NCBI RefSeq assembly: GCF_932276165.1
Contig: NC_063993.1
Span: 11,542,001-11,606,000 of the forward strand
DNA: 64,000 nt
From: Plutella xylostella
Taxonomy: Eukaryota > Arthropoda > Insecta > Lepidoptera > Plutellidae
Reading direction: 5' to 3'
Below, one piece after another: positions 31,743 through 42,600 of this stretch (its first letter is position 1; each line of letters opens with the position of its first letter). The notes beneath the pieces were generated by a model, which had not been told where the DNA came from, did not search any database, and was given only the letters and a program-made list of their open reading frames with translations. The translations under genes and the position numbers were made by a program.

Positions 31743-34700
31743 TCAGACGTACTGGCTGGGCAGCATGGGCTCGCAGTCGCCGCCGCCGCCGCCGTCCAGC
31801 CCGGCCCAGTCCCGCGGCGCCGGCGGCCCGCACAGCCGCAGATGGAAGAAGTCGGCGCAGTTCAGCAGCGGCCCGCGCGAGAAGGGCGAGCGGCCGCCGC
31901 GCGCCTGGAAGTGCCGGTAGCGCCCGCGGTTCAGCTGCTCGTTCGTCGTCATGCCGAGGCAGATCACCTGGAAGGTAAGAGGGGTCTAGTTAGAGCGTGG
32001 CTATTGGAATATTTAGAAGCTATAAGTTGATTACGGCCCACAAATTGAATTGGTGTCGAATCATAAATTATTGCATCGGGTCAGACACAACTAGGAACGT
32101 CTGTAATATTTGTGTTGCTCTATCTCACTTTTAAACATTTTACACAATCATGACCAAACACTTCCAATCATAGCTGAAATCAAACAGTAAGTACACTGAA
32201 AAAAGCATCGACATTTCATATCGCATTTATCGTATCAATCATCTATGTATAGTGGAGATATACAGAGCCCAAGTACGGTCATCTTCATAAGTAGCTACAC
32301 ACTTATGCAGACGTTACTACGCTGTGTTAGTTTGACAAGGTCAAAAGCTACTGACCAGGTACAGCTGACAGCACGTGAGCACGGTGACCCAGAACAGATG
32401 GAAGACGGCGTTGAGCAGCACCCACGTGAGCCACGGGTTGCAGGCGGCGGCGGCCCCCGCGGCCCCCAGCGCCCCCGCCCCCGCGCCCGCCCCCGGGCAC
32501 GCCGCCGCGTAGTACTGCAGCGAGCCCCACACCAGCCAGCCGCAGCTCACCAGCAGGCACGCCAGGAAGCCGATGAAGTACTGGTGGTTCTTCTCACCTG
32601 GAATTAAATGAGGAAATTGTTAATAGCTTTTAGGCTGCCTGTCCACTAGTGCGGAGCGAGGGAGCGGAGCGGAGAAATTGACCTATGAGATTGCATAAAG
32701 ACTCCACTCATGTCGCTGATTGGATGATTTTTACCTCGCACACCGATCTGCTACCCCGCTCCGTACTGGTGGACAGGCCGCCCTAGAAACGGGACGAAGC
32801 CTAGTCTACCTCTTGGTGTTTGTCCGAAGGAGACTTGCTAGCTCTAAAGCGGACATTTTAGGATTCATAATATAATGACTTCAAGACACTGATGCACTGG
32901 TAAGATCTTCTGCCGGTCACCACTAAACAGGCATTTGGCCTAGTGTGGAGACCGCTGCAACTGATTCTGTAATATCTTTCTAATCCTAACTATCCTAACT
33001 AATATTATAAATGCGAAAGTAACTGTTTCTGTCTGTTACTCTTTCACGCCAAAACTACTGAACGGATTTTAATGAAAATTCGGATACATATGGTCTAGAC
33101 CCTGGGAAAGAACATAGGCTTTTTACTTTTTATCCCGGAGTTCCCACGGGAAACCTTTTAAAGGCGAAGCGAAGCGCGCGGGAACAGCTAGTTAATAAAT
33201 AAATTCCGATTCAGAACAAGTGTTTCATACCTATACAGTTCCCGACCCAGGGGCAGTGGTGGTCGAACCGCGCGACACAGCGGTCGCACACGCTGCAGTG
33301 CTTGCTGCGCAGCGGCCGCCGCACCAGGCACGCCGAGCAGAACCGCGCCGGCTCGAACCCGCCGCGCACCTTCTCCGAGAGCTCGATTATTGTCTGGAAG
33401 GGGAGGGGGGGGTGGATTAGTGGTGAGAGGATCAGGAGTAGGAGCGCGTGTTTGAGGCGCACTAATGGATTTGCGACATTCCATCCACGCCACGATAATT
33501 TCCCTTGTGAATGCTATTGTTATTATTATGTTTTCAAGACACACGTATATTGCTATTTTTATTTCCTCTTATTTCAGATCCGTACGCTGGGCCAACTATT
33601 TTAGAAAGATGTGAGCCAGTGTGTCAGTTCTAACCATGGCTTACCAATGCATGGCTCATTCAATGCAGCTAATAACTAATACTGCAAAGATTTTATGTCA
33701 ATATTTTTTAAATAAATCCCTGCTGTTCGTATCAGATTGGAGTGATTGTGTATTCAGTATTCAGTATTGTATATGATTGAAATGTCCTTGTTAAATGCAT
33801 AATCAGTTGATTTCATTGATAAAGAGATAACTTATATTTCATAAATAAGTATTTTACTCACCTGCTAAATAAAATAATTTAAAATACCAACCTCACCTTA
33901 ATTCATCATTCCTCTGCACACCCCGTTAGTGTGTCAGATTATCACAACTGATAAGCTTATACACTTCACAGAACATTGTGAATAGTCGTTGTTACTATCA
34001 ATTACTCATACTATGATGTGGTTCTTAGTATTCATAGTCATAGCAATACTAGAATAATGCCTGCCATTGTTGGGTTTCCTGATGATATAAGGATATGCAG
34101 ATTTCCTGGCAAGTATACTGAAAGAACCACACAATATGAATGCACAAACAGAATACTCACTCTGAACTTGTCAGTCTTACTGGCGGTGATGACTCCGGGG
34201 TCGGAGCGCCAGGACTTGAGGAAGGTGTACCAGAGGCCGAGCGAGCACAGCAGGAAGCCCGCCGTGGGCCCCGGACCCACCACCGGCGCGATGAACGCTA
34301 GCCACGTGATGTAGAACCACGCCTGTGAAGCAAACACATGGGGGTTGCTTGGATACTCAGTATTGATCTATTTCATTTCTACTGATACAATCTTTAGCTT
34401 TTAAGTCCTTAAAGGGTCATGACTACTCCAATTATTTCAATGGTAAAACAAAACAAGGTGGGATCCATATTATGCTATTGCCAAATAGGGGTTAAGTATG
34501 TACTCTTTATTGATGAATAACTTGATTACCTTAGTTGCTAAATAGACACTGAGCGGCAGTAGATTCTTCAGTTCCTCGTCAAACAGGGCCTGGCCTACAA
34601 AGTGCAGGAGCGCGTAGAAACACGAGATGAGGAAGAACTTAATAAGATACAGCGCATCCATCTCAAATATCAGTCCGGTTATGTAGAAGGCTATGAACGG

Positions 34701-35804
34701 CATCACCACCACCACCCACCATCTGAATTTCTGCAAATTTGAATAAAGTTTGATTAAAACAATGCTTCACTAAATATTTATCAAATATCACACAAACAGT
34801 TGAGTCCTGTTATACCTTGTCATACATGAGACGTCTAAATATATTCTTCCTAGTGGTGGCGAGCATGTGCTCTTTGATCTTCTCGGCCACCTTGGAGCCG
34901 ACCCACAGGGAGTCTGCGTTGGTCTGCAGCATGGTGAGTGGAGTCACACCTCGCTGGTTAGGCACATCCAAACTTGCATTGCCCTGCAAATGAGTTAGGT
35001 GTAAACAGTTGTGTTGTTACAGTAAGTTTACTAATAAGTGAAAAGTTGTAGCCATGGAGTGAATAAAGGTTTGAGTTAAGTTCAGATACACAACACTGGT
35101 TAACATTTGTAACTCACATAGAGTAAAAGAGTAGATATAGCGGTGGTGTTCCGTGCGAGTATGGCCCAGTGCAGCGCGGTGTTCCCGTGCGAGCGGTCGG
35201 CGGGGCGCGTGGAGGCGCCCAGCGTGAGCAGCAGGCGCGTGGGGTCCACGGCCGACACCTTCCAGCACGCCCACATGAGCGGGGTCATGCCGCCCGCGTC
35301 GGGCGCGTCGGGCGACACGCCGCGCGCCACCAGGTACGCCACCACGGCCGTGTGCCCGAACTGCGCGGCGAGGTGCAGGCTGGCGCAGCCCTCCGCGTCG
35401 CGCAGCGCGGGGTCGGCGCCGGCGCGCGCCAGCAGCACCACGGCCTCCAGGTGCCCCTGCCGCGCCGCCCACTGCAGCGGCGTGGCCTGCAGCTCGCCGC
35501 CCACCGCGTCCACCGCCGCGCCCTTGCTCAGCAGGTACTGGATGATCTCGCGCCGGTTGTTGATGGCGGCCCAGTGCAGCAGCGTCACCGTCTCGTGGTC
35601 CGGCTGGTTCACGTCCCAGCCCGCCTCCACCAGCTCCTTCACGCGGGAGAAGGCGCCGTACTGCGTCGCCTTCACGATGTCGAAGCCGCTGTAGTCGCGC
35701 TCCAGCGGCGCCGGCGGAGGCTCGCGCGCCGGGGGCCCGTCGCTCTCCGGCTGCATCTTGCCGCACTGCCCGCTGGCCGCGGCCCCGCACGTGCTGTCGT
35801 ACAT
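31743..35804 (-). CDS. Hip14: Palmitoyltransferase Hip14 (ZDHHC17): ankyrin repeats plus DHHC domain
   Basis: Seven coding exons, all GT-AG and in phase: 35804-35118, 34983-34816, 34730-34530, 34322-34161, 33393-33231, 32597-32356, 31967-31743, giving 615 aa (human ZDHHC17 632). The ATG at 35802-35804 is the first after an acceptor (GGTGCAG, 35819), so a 5' UTR exon lies upstream. Residues about 40-285 are ankyrin repeats (VTLLHWAAINNRREII, TPLQWAARQGHLEAV, NTALHWAILAR). Six membrane segments follow in the Hip14 pattern: two in exon 3, two in exon 4, two in exon 6. The cysteine-rich domain is in exon 5 (FCSACLVRRPLRSKHCSVCD) with the catalytic DHHC at 450-453. The enzyme S-palmitoylates synaptic and trafficking proteins at Golgi and vesicle membranes. 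A Gly/Ala-rich insertion in exon 6 (near PGAGAGAGALGAAG) is unusual. Confidence 0.96.
32631..32785. mobile_element. Foldback MITE in a Hip14 intron
   Basis: TAGGCTGCCTGTCCACTAGT and GTACTGGTGGACAGGCCGCC are inverted, continuing through GCGGAGCG and CCGCTCCG. About 155 bp, non-coding. Confidence 0.75.
32993..33191 (+). mobile_element. Non-autonomous Helitron-like element
   Basis: Begins TCCTAACTAATATTATAAAT and ends GCGCGGGAACAGCTAG, between a host A (32992) and T (33192). This is the TC...CTAG layout with A/T target that Helitrons use. A GC-rich potential hairpin (GCGAAGCGAAGCGCGC) lies just before the end. 199 bp, no coding. Confidence 0.7.
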
Positions 35805-36834
35805 TGTTACTTCAGGCTGCACCGGGGGAGGAAGGCATCGTCATTCGGTAGTCGTAAAAGCGAGGGTTCTGATTTCAAAACAATAATCACTTCAAAATTC
35901 AAAACGATTGACGACGAAAATTCATTTTTATTGACATTTCCTTTCATCGGATAGTTTTTTTTACAGTGTTGACATAAATTAAATTATTGTTCTGAGTTCT
36001 TGGTATGTTTTTTTGTATGGTATCATTGGCTGCGTTCATAAAATATTGAAAAAGTTACAGTATACCTTAGAATAAGTATTAAATTTAGATTTTTTGACTT
36101 TTTGTCGATGTTGTTGAGCAAGCAAATCATAAGCAAATGACATTTTTTTCAACAAACAGTTTCTTCGTACAAAAATATAATAAAGAAAATGACCCAATCG
36201 CCTAAGAAATATGTCTCACATTATACTAGTTCAACTAAAAATAGGGGCGTTCAGGCAAAAGAGATTGAACTGGCCAGTACTCACCTAATCGGTAATTTTA
36301 AAAGGGCATTTTCTTTCCTATTCTACCTACAAGCATAATGCCATACTGCCTAGCAGCATCAAAGTAACATATCCTGATAGCTTTCTGCTCTTTAGATTTT
36401 ACACTGCCTAGATACAGACCCCTTAGCATGAATTTTCATCGTGAACGTGACGTGAAATTACTCAATGAATTTTGTGGGGAAATTTTAGTTCTGCTACCGA
36501 CCGCCAGGGGTGTTGTTCATGTTTTCATACAAAATTACTCGATGAACTCTACTTCACGTTCACGATGAAAATTCATTCTAAGGGGTCAGGTACCTACAGT
36601 CAGTACTGAGTACAGAGCATTAACTAGTACTTAGTTTAGCTCTGTTTAGTAGGTAGGTAGGTAACACAGGTAGGTTACTTAGGTGGTAATTCTGGTAATA
36701 GTAGTTGTGGTTTTCGCCATAGTCCTGTAGGAAGGTACTACTAATGTAATTTGTTCAATCTAGGTATTTTGTAAGTATTCGTCTAACTACTTTCTCATTA
36801 TCAATACCATGTCCTAACTCAATACGTTGCAGAC
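35805..36834. promoter_or_regulatory. Divergent intergenic region between Hip14 and the 360-aa gene
   Basis: About 1 kb between two head-to-head genes, so promoters or 5' UTR exons of both should lie here or further out. It includes Hip14's 5' acceptor (35819-35820 on minus), a foldback element (36417-36587) and the acceptor TTGCAG (36831-36832) just before the + gene's ATG. The first exons and start sites are not identified. Confidence 0.45.
36417..36587. mobile_element. Foldback MITE
   Basis: GACCCCTTAGCATGAATTTT and AAAATTCATTCTAAGGGGTC are inverted, with arms continuing through CATCGTGAACGTGA (about 40 bp). It lies in the Hip14 upstream region. Confidence 0.75.
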
Positions 36835-39615
36835 ATGAACTCTACACAGCGGACTGAAAGTTTCACAGCTTCAATGGGAGATCACGCGCCTTTGGAGAGA
36901 GCCGTTGTACCTGACGTAGAAAATCCATCTCCGACAGATACTGCGCGCGGCACTGACGAGTCTGGGTCATTTATTCAAGTAAGTTTTATCTCAGATAACC
37001 TGATGTGGCTAAGGGTGGATTCGACTGTGGAGGCGACTACCTCTGTAGACCTCCGTAATGAAGATACTTACAATGTTAGCGAGGACGCCAATATACCTTG
37101 TTTATATTTTTATATATTGAATTTTTATAAGTACTTACTGCTCACCCTACAGGTAGTTGTCCACAAGCATCATCAGAAGAAGGAGTCGCAGCCCGCGGCC
37201 GCGCAGACCTCGCCGCGGCTACCCGCAGCCTCCAGCCCCATCACTAAGATGGAGCATCCTTCCAAGGATCCGGTTAATACTTCCTAGCATCTACATACCT
37301 AACCTACCTACACAAGTGTCTGGTATCTAAGATAAACGTTCATGTAGTTGATGTAGTGCACATGAAATTTGGTAATCCCATCTTCAGGTGATTATGTTGA
37401 TAGGTTTTTTTAACTCTGTGTCCAGCAGGTGCTAGCGGGATGCGGCGATGGGCCGGCGCCAGGGCCGCCCCCCGCCCCCGGTGTGTACATGTTGCCGCCC
37501 CCTCTGCTCCTCACCTACCCTGGCATGGCCCAGCAGCTGGACGGGCGTGATGGCTACTCGTGAGTACTCCTGGTCTACCTATCCTAAAACGAGAAGGTAG
37601 TCCGAAAACTTTGGATTTTACGCAAGTAATGCAAACTAACACAAGTTGCAAGTTGGTAGGTAACTTTATAATTAATTGTATTCTCCAAAGGGAAAGAATG
37701 TGTTTTAAATTTTACGTAGATAGTAGTTCGAGGAACTTTATACATATATTTTATTTAACACACACACACACGCACTCACGCCTTGTACTAATGTAGTGGT
37801 TAGTGACCTGACTCCTGAGCCGATGGTCCCGGGTTCGATTCCCGGCTGGGGCAGATATTTGTTTAAACACAGATATTTGTTCTCGGGTCTTGGATGTGCC
37901 CGTAAAATGGCAATAGGCCCGCCCCCTATTACATTGGGACTAACATAACACTCTGGCGAAAAGTGGGTGCAGCAATGCACCTCTGCCTACCCCGCAAGGA
38001 GTACATTTTATTTAACCTAACGATATTTTTGTAATAAGTATTTGTACAGTTGGTATCCCGGGCGGCGCACGCTGGTGGAGGTGTCCACGAGTGCACAGAG
38101 CTCGACCTCGTTCAAGAAGCATGTCCGGGCGGCGCGCCCTGTCGCCCCCACCCGCAAGGCGAAGGTGCCGCCCCCTACCGGACGCGCCGCGGGGGGCGCT
38201 GGCGGTGACATGGAGGATGACGGCCCTGTGGTGATTTTTTATTTCATATCGAATACCGCTTACTTTATAATTCCTTATATTCGGTTTGATTAAATATCTT
38301 TGTTTCATGCAGGGGAATAAAAAATCCTTTTGGGATAAATTTAATCTGAATGATGAGAAAATCGACATTGATGAAGACATGGGTATGATTAATTATCTCT
38401 TTGTTTTATACAGAAGTAGGTAAGTCGATATAAATTATATGTTAAATAGAATGCTTTAACAACAATAATATGGAAGTAATCATCTAGGAATAACTACACA
38501 GAGCTCGTAGTACATAGGGCTTGTACACAAAACTGCGTTGCGACGTCGCATCGCAAAAATCTGCGACTGTTTTGACAGATTTTCAGGTCAAATGCTTCAT
38601 TACTGTCGCATGTTTTTGCGATGCGACGTCGCAACGCAGTTTTGTGTACAAGCCCATAGACCGGTGATAGTTTTAGTGACAAAACTCATTCACCAGAATG
38701 TACCTGTAGATAATCATCCTAACAGCTTATCGATTGTCTTGCCTCTTCAGAACCTAACGACCTCTAGTTCTAATGACTCAATTCCAGGGCCGGAGCGAGT
38801 AGAAGTGTTCTACTTCGATCAGGGCGGGTCGGAGTACCTGTGCTCGCGCGGGGGCGGCGGCGGCGCGCTGGCGCAGTGGGCGCGCCGGGCGCTGCGCCGC
38901 GCCGACCGCTGCTTCGCGGAGCTGCTGGCCGTGCCCACCTGCCTCGCGCTGCTGCCTGTTAGCTTCGCGCTGCATGTGTTCAGGTTACTATCTTTTTTAT
39001 CACTTAAGCCATGAAGATAGATAGATAAATCGTTTATTTTCCTTCGGGTAACTTGCTAACTAACATTGGATATATTATTTCAAATCGCTTAAGTTGGGGC
39101 TGATGATTAAAAAACAGTGGTAAAGTTCATAAGGCTTTTCATTTTATTAGTTAAACAAATATCACTTTTATTTACAACCAAAGCAATCACAAATAATAGT
39201 TAAAAACTAATCGTAATCACCTAAAACTACTTAACAGATTGAAATATTTACAATAGAGTTAACAATTTATTAAATTACAGAACGTTTACACGTGTCAACT
39301 ATCGAGGCGTTAAGTACCTACGTGTCGCTTTGTGGCGTGCATCAACTCGTTAACTAGCTACATGTCTGTCGCAGGGCGGCGCTGCGCGTGGCGGCGGCGG
39401 CGGCGCTGGGCGCGGCGGAGGCAGCGGGCGACGCGCTGAAGCCGGCGCTGGTGGTGCTGTTCAACGCGGGCGTGCGCGGGCCGTGCGCGGCGGCGGGCGC
39501 GGCGGCGGCGGCGGCGCGGGGCGCGGCGCGGCCGGCCGTGGCGCTGCTGGGCGACGTGGGCGCCGTGCTGGCGCGCGTGCTGGCGGCGCCGCGGCTGGTC
39601 ACCGTGGCGCGCTAG
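36835..39615 (+). CDS. Unrecognised 360-aa protein, seven exons, C-terminal hydrophobic region
   Basis: Exons 36835-36978, 37153-37272, 37429-37559, 38050-38230, 38313-38382, 38788-38983, 39375-39615 all have GT-AG borders and join in phase to exactly 361 codons with stop. The first exon begins at an acceptor (36832), so a 5' UTR exon exists. Residues 1-210 are polar, Pro/Ser/Ala-rich and probably disordered. A short conserved-looking acidic block follows (FWDKFNLNDEKIDIDEDM) and then VEVFYFDQGGSEYLC. The end (about 255-360) is hydrophobic and Ala-rich (ELLAVPTCLALLPVSFALHVF, then DALKPALVVLFNAGVRGPC), suggesting a membrane hairpin. A caveolin-like fold is a weak guess from that pattern only. 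I do not recognise the family. Exon 3 has a CAGCAG acceptor (alternative start 37426), and the exon 2 donor GTTAAT is weak. Confidence 0.72.
37760..38004 (+). mobile_element. tRNA-derived SINE with 12-bp TSD
   Basis: A tRNA-like head (GTAGTGGTTAGTGACC, B box GGGTTCGATTCCCGG) is followed by a body containing CGGGTCTTGGATGTGCCCGT and AATAGGCCCGCCCCCTATTA and an end CTACCCCGCAAGGAGTAC. ATTTTATTTAAC is repeated at 37748-37759 and 38005-38016. It sits in intron 3 of the 360-aa gene, 45 bp before an acceptor. It is a different family from the SINEs near 15 kb. Confidence 0.88.
38518..38654. mobile_element. MITE with about 43-bp near-perfect TIRs and CATAG TSD
   Basis: GGCTTGTACACAAAACTGCG is mirrored exactly at the right end (CGCAGTTTTGTGTACAAGCC), with arms of about 43 bp including GACGTCGCATCGCAAAAA. 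CATAG flanks both sides (38513-38517 and 38655-38659). The near-identical arms point to a young insertion. Located in an intron of the 360-aa gene. Confidence 0.85.
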
Positions 39616-39641
39616 GGGGGCGCGCCGCCGCCGCCGCCGGG

Positions 39642-42600
39642 TCACGCGCTCGCCAGCGGCTGCGTCACCACGGGCGAGCGCCGCGCCTCGTCCCCCGCGC
39701 TCTCCGCCGCGCCCCCCGCGCCCGCCGCCGCCGCCGTCGCGGGGGCAGAGCCCTCCGTCAGCCGGAGAGCCACTTCGAGATCACGGAGAACCTGCAATTA
39801 GAGAATATTTTGTGTTAGATCCTTAGTTATATTTTTAGCTTAAATACATACATTATTTTAAATCTAAATTAACTGTATTTTTTAAATATGTACATATATA
39901 GAACTGAATCGTAATCTACTTTCGTCGGTCTCGTAACTAAATATCTCGGAAGATCTTAAATGCGTTCGTGTAAATCATGCTACATACATAATTATAACAC
40001 GAGCATAAATGTTTCAGGCCTTATTTGACGACAGTGACAGATTAGCCAGATTAGGCTTTGTAGAAAGTCTGATCGTGGAGCAAACACTTTGATGGATGGA
40101 TCTAATATCCAGATAAATCATACGATCTCGTTAGAACAAGAACAACCACTATAAAACACCGGCATAGCCGTGTCTGACTAGCTGAAGGCAAGAAAGTAAC
40201 AGATATAATATAACACCTAAAGTATATTAGTACGGGTCTTAGAAATGTTTGTCAGGCATGGAAAGATATCTCTCCGATGATAAATAGCGCCTATATTACT
40301 TGAGCTCCACTGCGTATCTAACGGTGGATCTGTGTGCACTTATCAGGTCAGGTCAGAGATAGTGAGGTTACTGTTACACCTAGCTTTGAATTGAGAGTGC
40401 AGCGGTCTGGTCACTACTATCTAACAACTCCGAACTCCGAGTCCGACCGTAGGGTTCATTAGGACATTCTCGAATGTAGTCCACGATTCCAGCCCTTTGG
40501 ATCGACGTCCTTCAACTAGTAAACTAGATTAGGAAGGCCGAGAGTGGACGATTACTGGTCAATCTACTTAGTTTCTTTTTTAGCTAAACTAGGGTTTGTC
40601 ACCGTGGTGAAAAGATTGGCCTCTCAAATAAGCCTCTGTCTCTGACTGCACAGAGTACGCCGAACGTAAATTAGCATCAGGGCCCTAAGCCGGTAAGCAA
40701 TAACGGCACAGTTGTGTGTCGGCAGCATGGGTGTAGGTATTCATTATCCGCGTTTTAGGAAATATTGATTGCATCTTTTTTAAAGAACTAACGTTAATAA
40801 ACCGTAATAATTGTTTCATATTGCACTGCTGGGACTCACTAACCCTAAAACGGATACCTAAAGTCGGAAAACCATTCAGACGACACAGAATTGAGCTGCC
40901 ATTGCTTAGTAGACTTGAGGCCCAAGTGTTTCGAGGGGCTTCCATTGGCTGGTGACGAAGCTCGGTACTCACGTCAGTCTCCTTGGCGTCGAGCAGCTGG
41001 AAGCGGCGGTCGAGCGCGGTGAGGTGCGCGAAGGTGAGGTGCAGGTGCGCGTGCAGCCGCAGCAGCGCCAGCTGGCGGAAGTGCGCCGCGTAGAGATGAG
41101 CCACCACGTGGAACAGAAGACGCACCACGCGCCGCACCGTCGCGCCGAACACTGATGGGAACTCGTTCGCTGGGGGAGAAGAGAGGACAGGTTGAGTCGA
41201 GAGGTTGAGGAAGGACATGATGAGATTCTGGCTTTAGCTGATTCGGTGGGGATGGTATAACAAGCAAGTATTAAAATGATATGAAAATGACTGCCGTTAC
41301 AAAAGTGAAAGCTGGAACTTGAGTCCGCGAGCAATCTTCATATTGCTCTTTATTGGCGTTAAATACAGTTGCTTAATATATTTTAAATTTTAAGTTTTCT
41401 GTGGTATTGAGCTGGGACTCAGGGTAGACGGTGAAAACTAATAACAGTACCCAATAACCCAACGAATTATGTATCCGCAAGTTATTCAGTAGTCACCCTT
41501 GGCCAGCAGTAAAAGACCGACCTGATGCCGCCACCTCGTGCCAAGACAAGCCGACACAGTTTAAACTTGCATGCGCACATTCAAGGCCAAGTGTAGGCGG
41601 GTACGGTCTACGTAAATAGCTGTGTTTATAGCTATTGATTGTCCGACCCTCAGTACAATATAGTCGTTGTTGGAAATAGAATAAATATTACGCATAATAA
41701 ACATTATTATTATTATATAAATTCAATGACACAGCATTTGATCGTGTCGTGCATCGAACATTTATTATACTTATAGGTTCCTTAGGTACCTTCTAGCATA
41801 ATATGTAACAAGTAAAAGTATTTACACATCTACACAACGGTTATAAGTTTACAACATTTATATTATATCATTTTCCTATTGGAAATTGTAAGTAATTCTG
41901 TTCTGACTGGCCCATTATCGATATACAATTCCCGGAATCAAATGCAATATTTTTATCGAAAAGGCGAGATATGAAATCGATCCGAAGATAAAATAAGCGG
42001 ACACTCAATATTATAATAGTCATCATCGAATCAAATTGGAAATATTGAACCATTTAAAGTACTTTATCGTGTATCGCGACAAAGGCTGGTTAGAATGCTA
42101 CTCTAGTAAGCTGCGATGCAAGGAATTGCAAATATAACCCAATATGGTTGTGGTGTTTGGGTACTAAGTAAGGATGACTCAAACAACGCTAACTTGGCGA
42201 CAGAAACAAGGGCCAACATCAAAAAAAGTATTCAGGTGACTATTTGTATTTTTTGGCTCTGACATGATAACTACGACTAAACACTTCTTCGTTCATATAG
42301 GGCTGGCAGTTATAGAAAAAACTTAATAAAATCTGCGTTATCGCACTCTAGACCACAACTCACCGTATTTAGTAGGGAACACGGTCTCGTCATTGACCGT
42401 GTTCTGCGTGTAGGTCATGACGTAGTCCACGTACTGCGGCGCGGCCACGCGGCACTTCTTGCCGCGCTCGTCGTACCACGCGTACGTGCGCGCGCCCGGC
42501 CCCGTCATGTCCGGGCAGGACGCCGCCGTGCAGAACTCCGACACCGTGCCGTAGAGGAGGTTCACGTGGTCGAATAGCGCCAGAGCTGGAAATAGTGGAA

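Noticed and set aside
35017..35790. 257-codon minus-strand frame over Hip14 exon 1
   Set aside because: Alternative frame of the GC-rich ankyrin exon, Arg/Gly-rich and without ankyrin signature. The correct frame is the one giving TLLHWAA-type repeats.
37790..37852. tRNA-like sequence with a GGGTTCGATTCCC box
   Set aside because: It is the head of a SINE bounded by a 12-bp target duplication.
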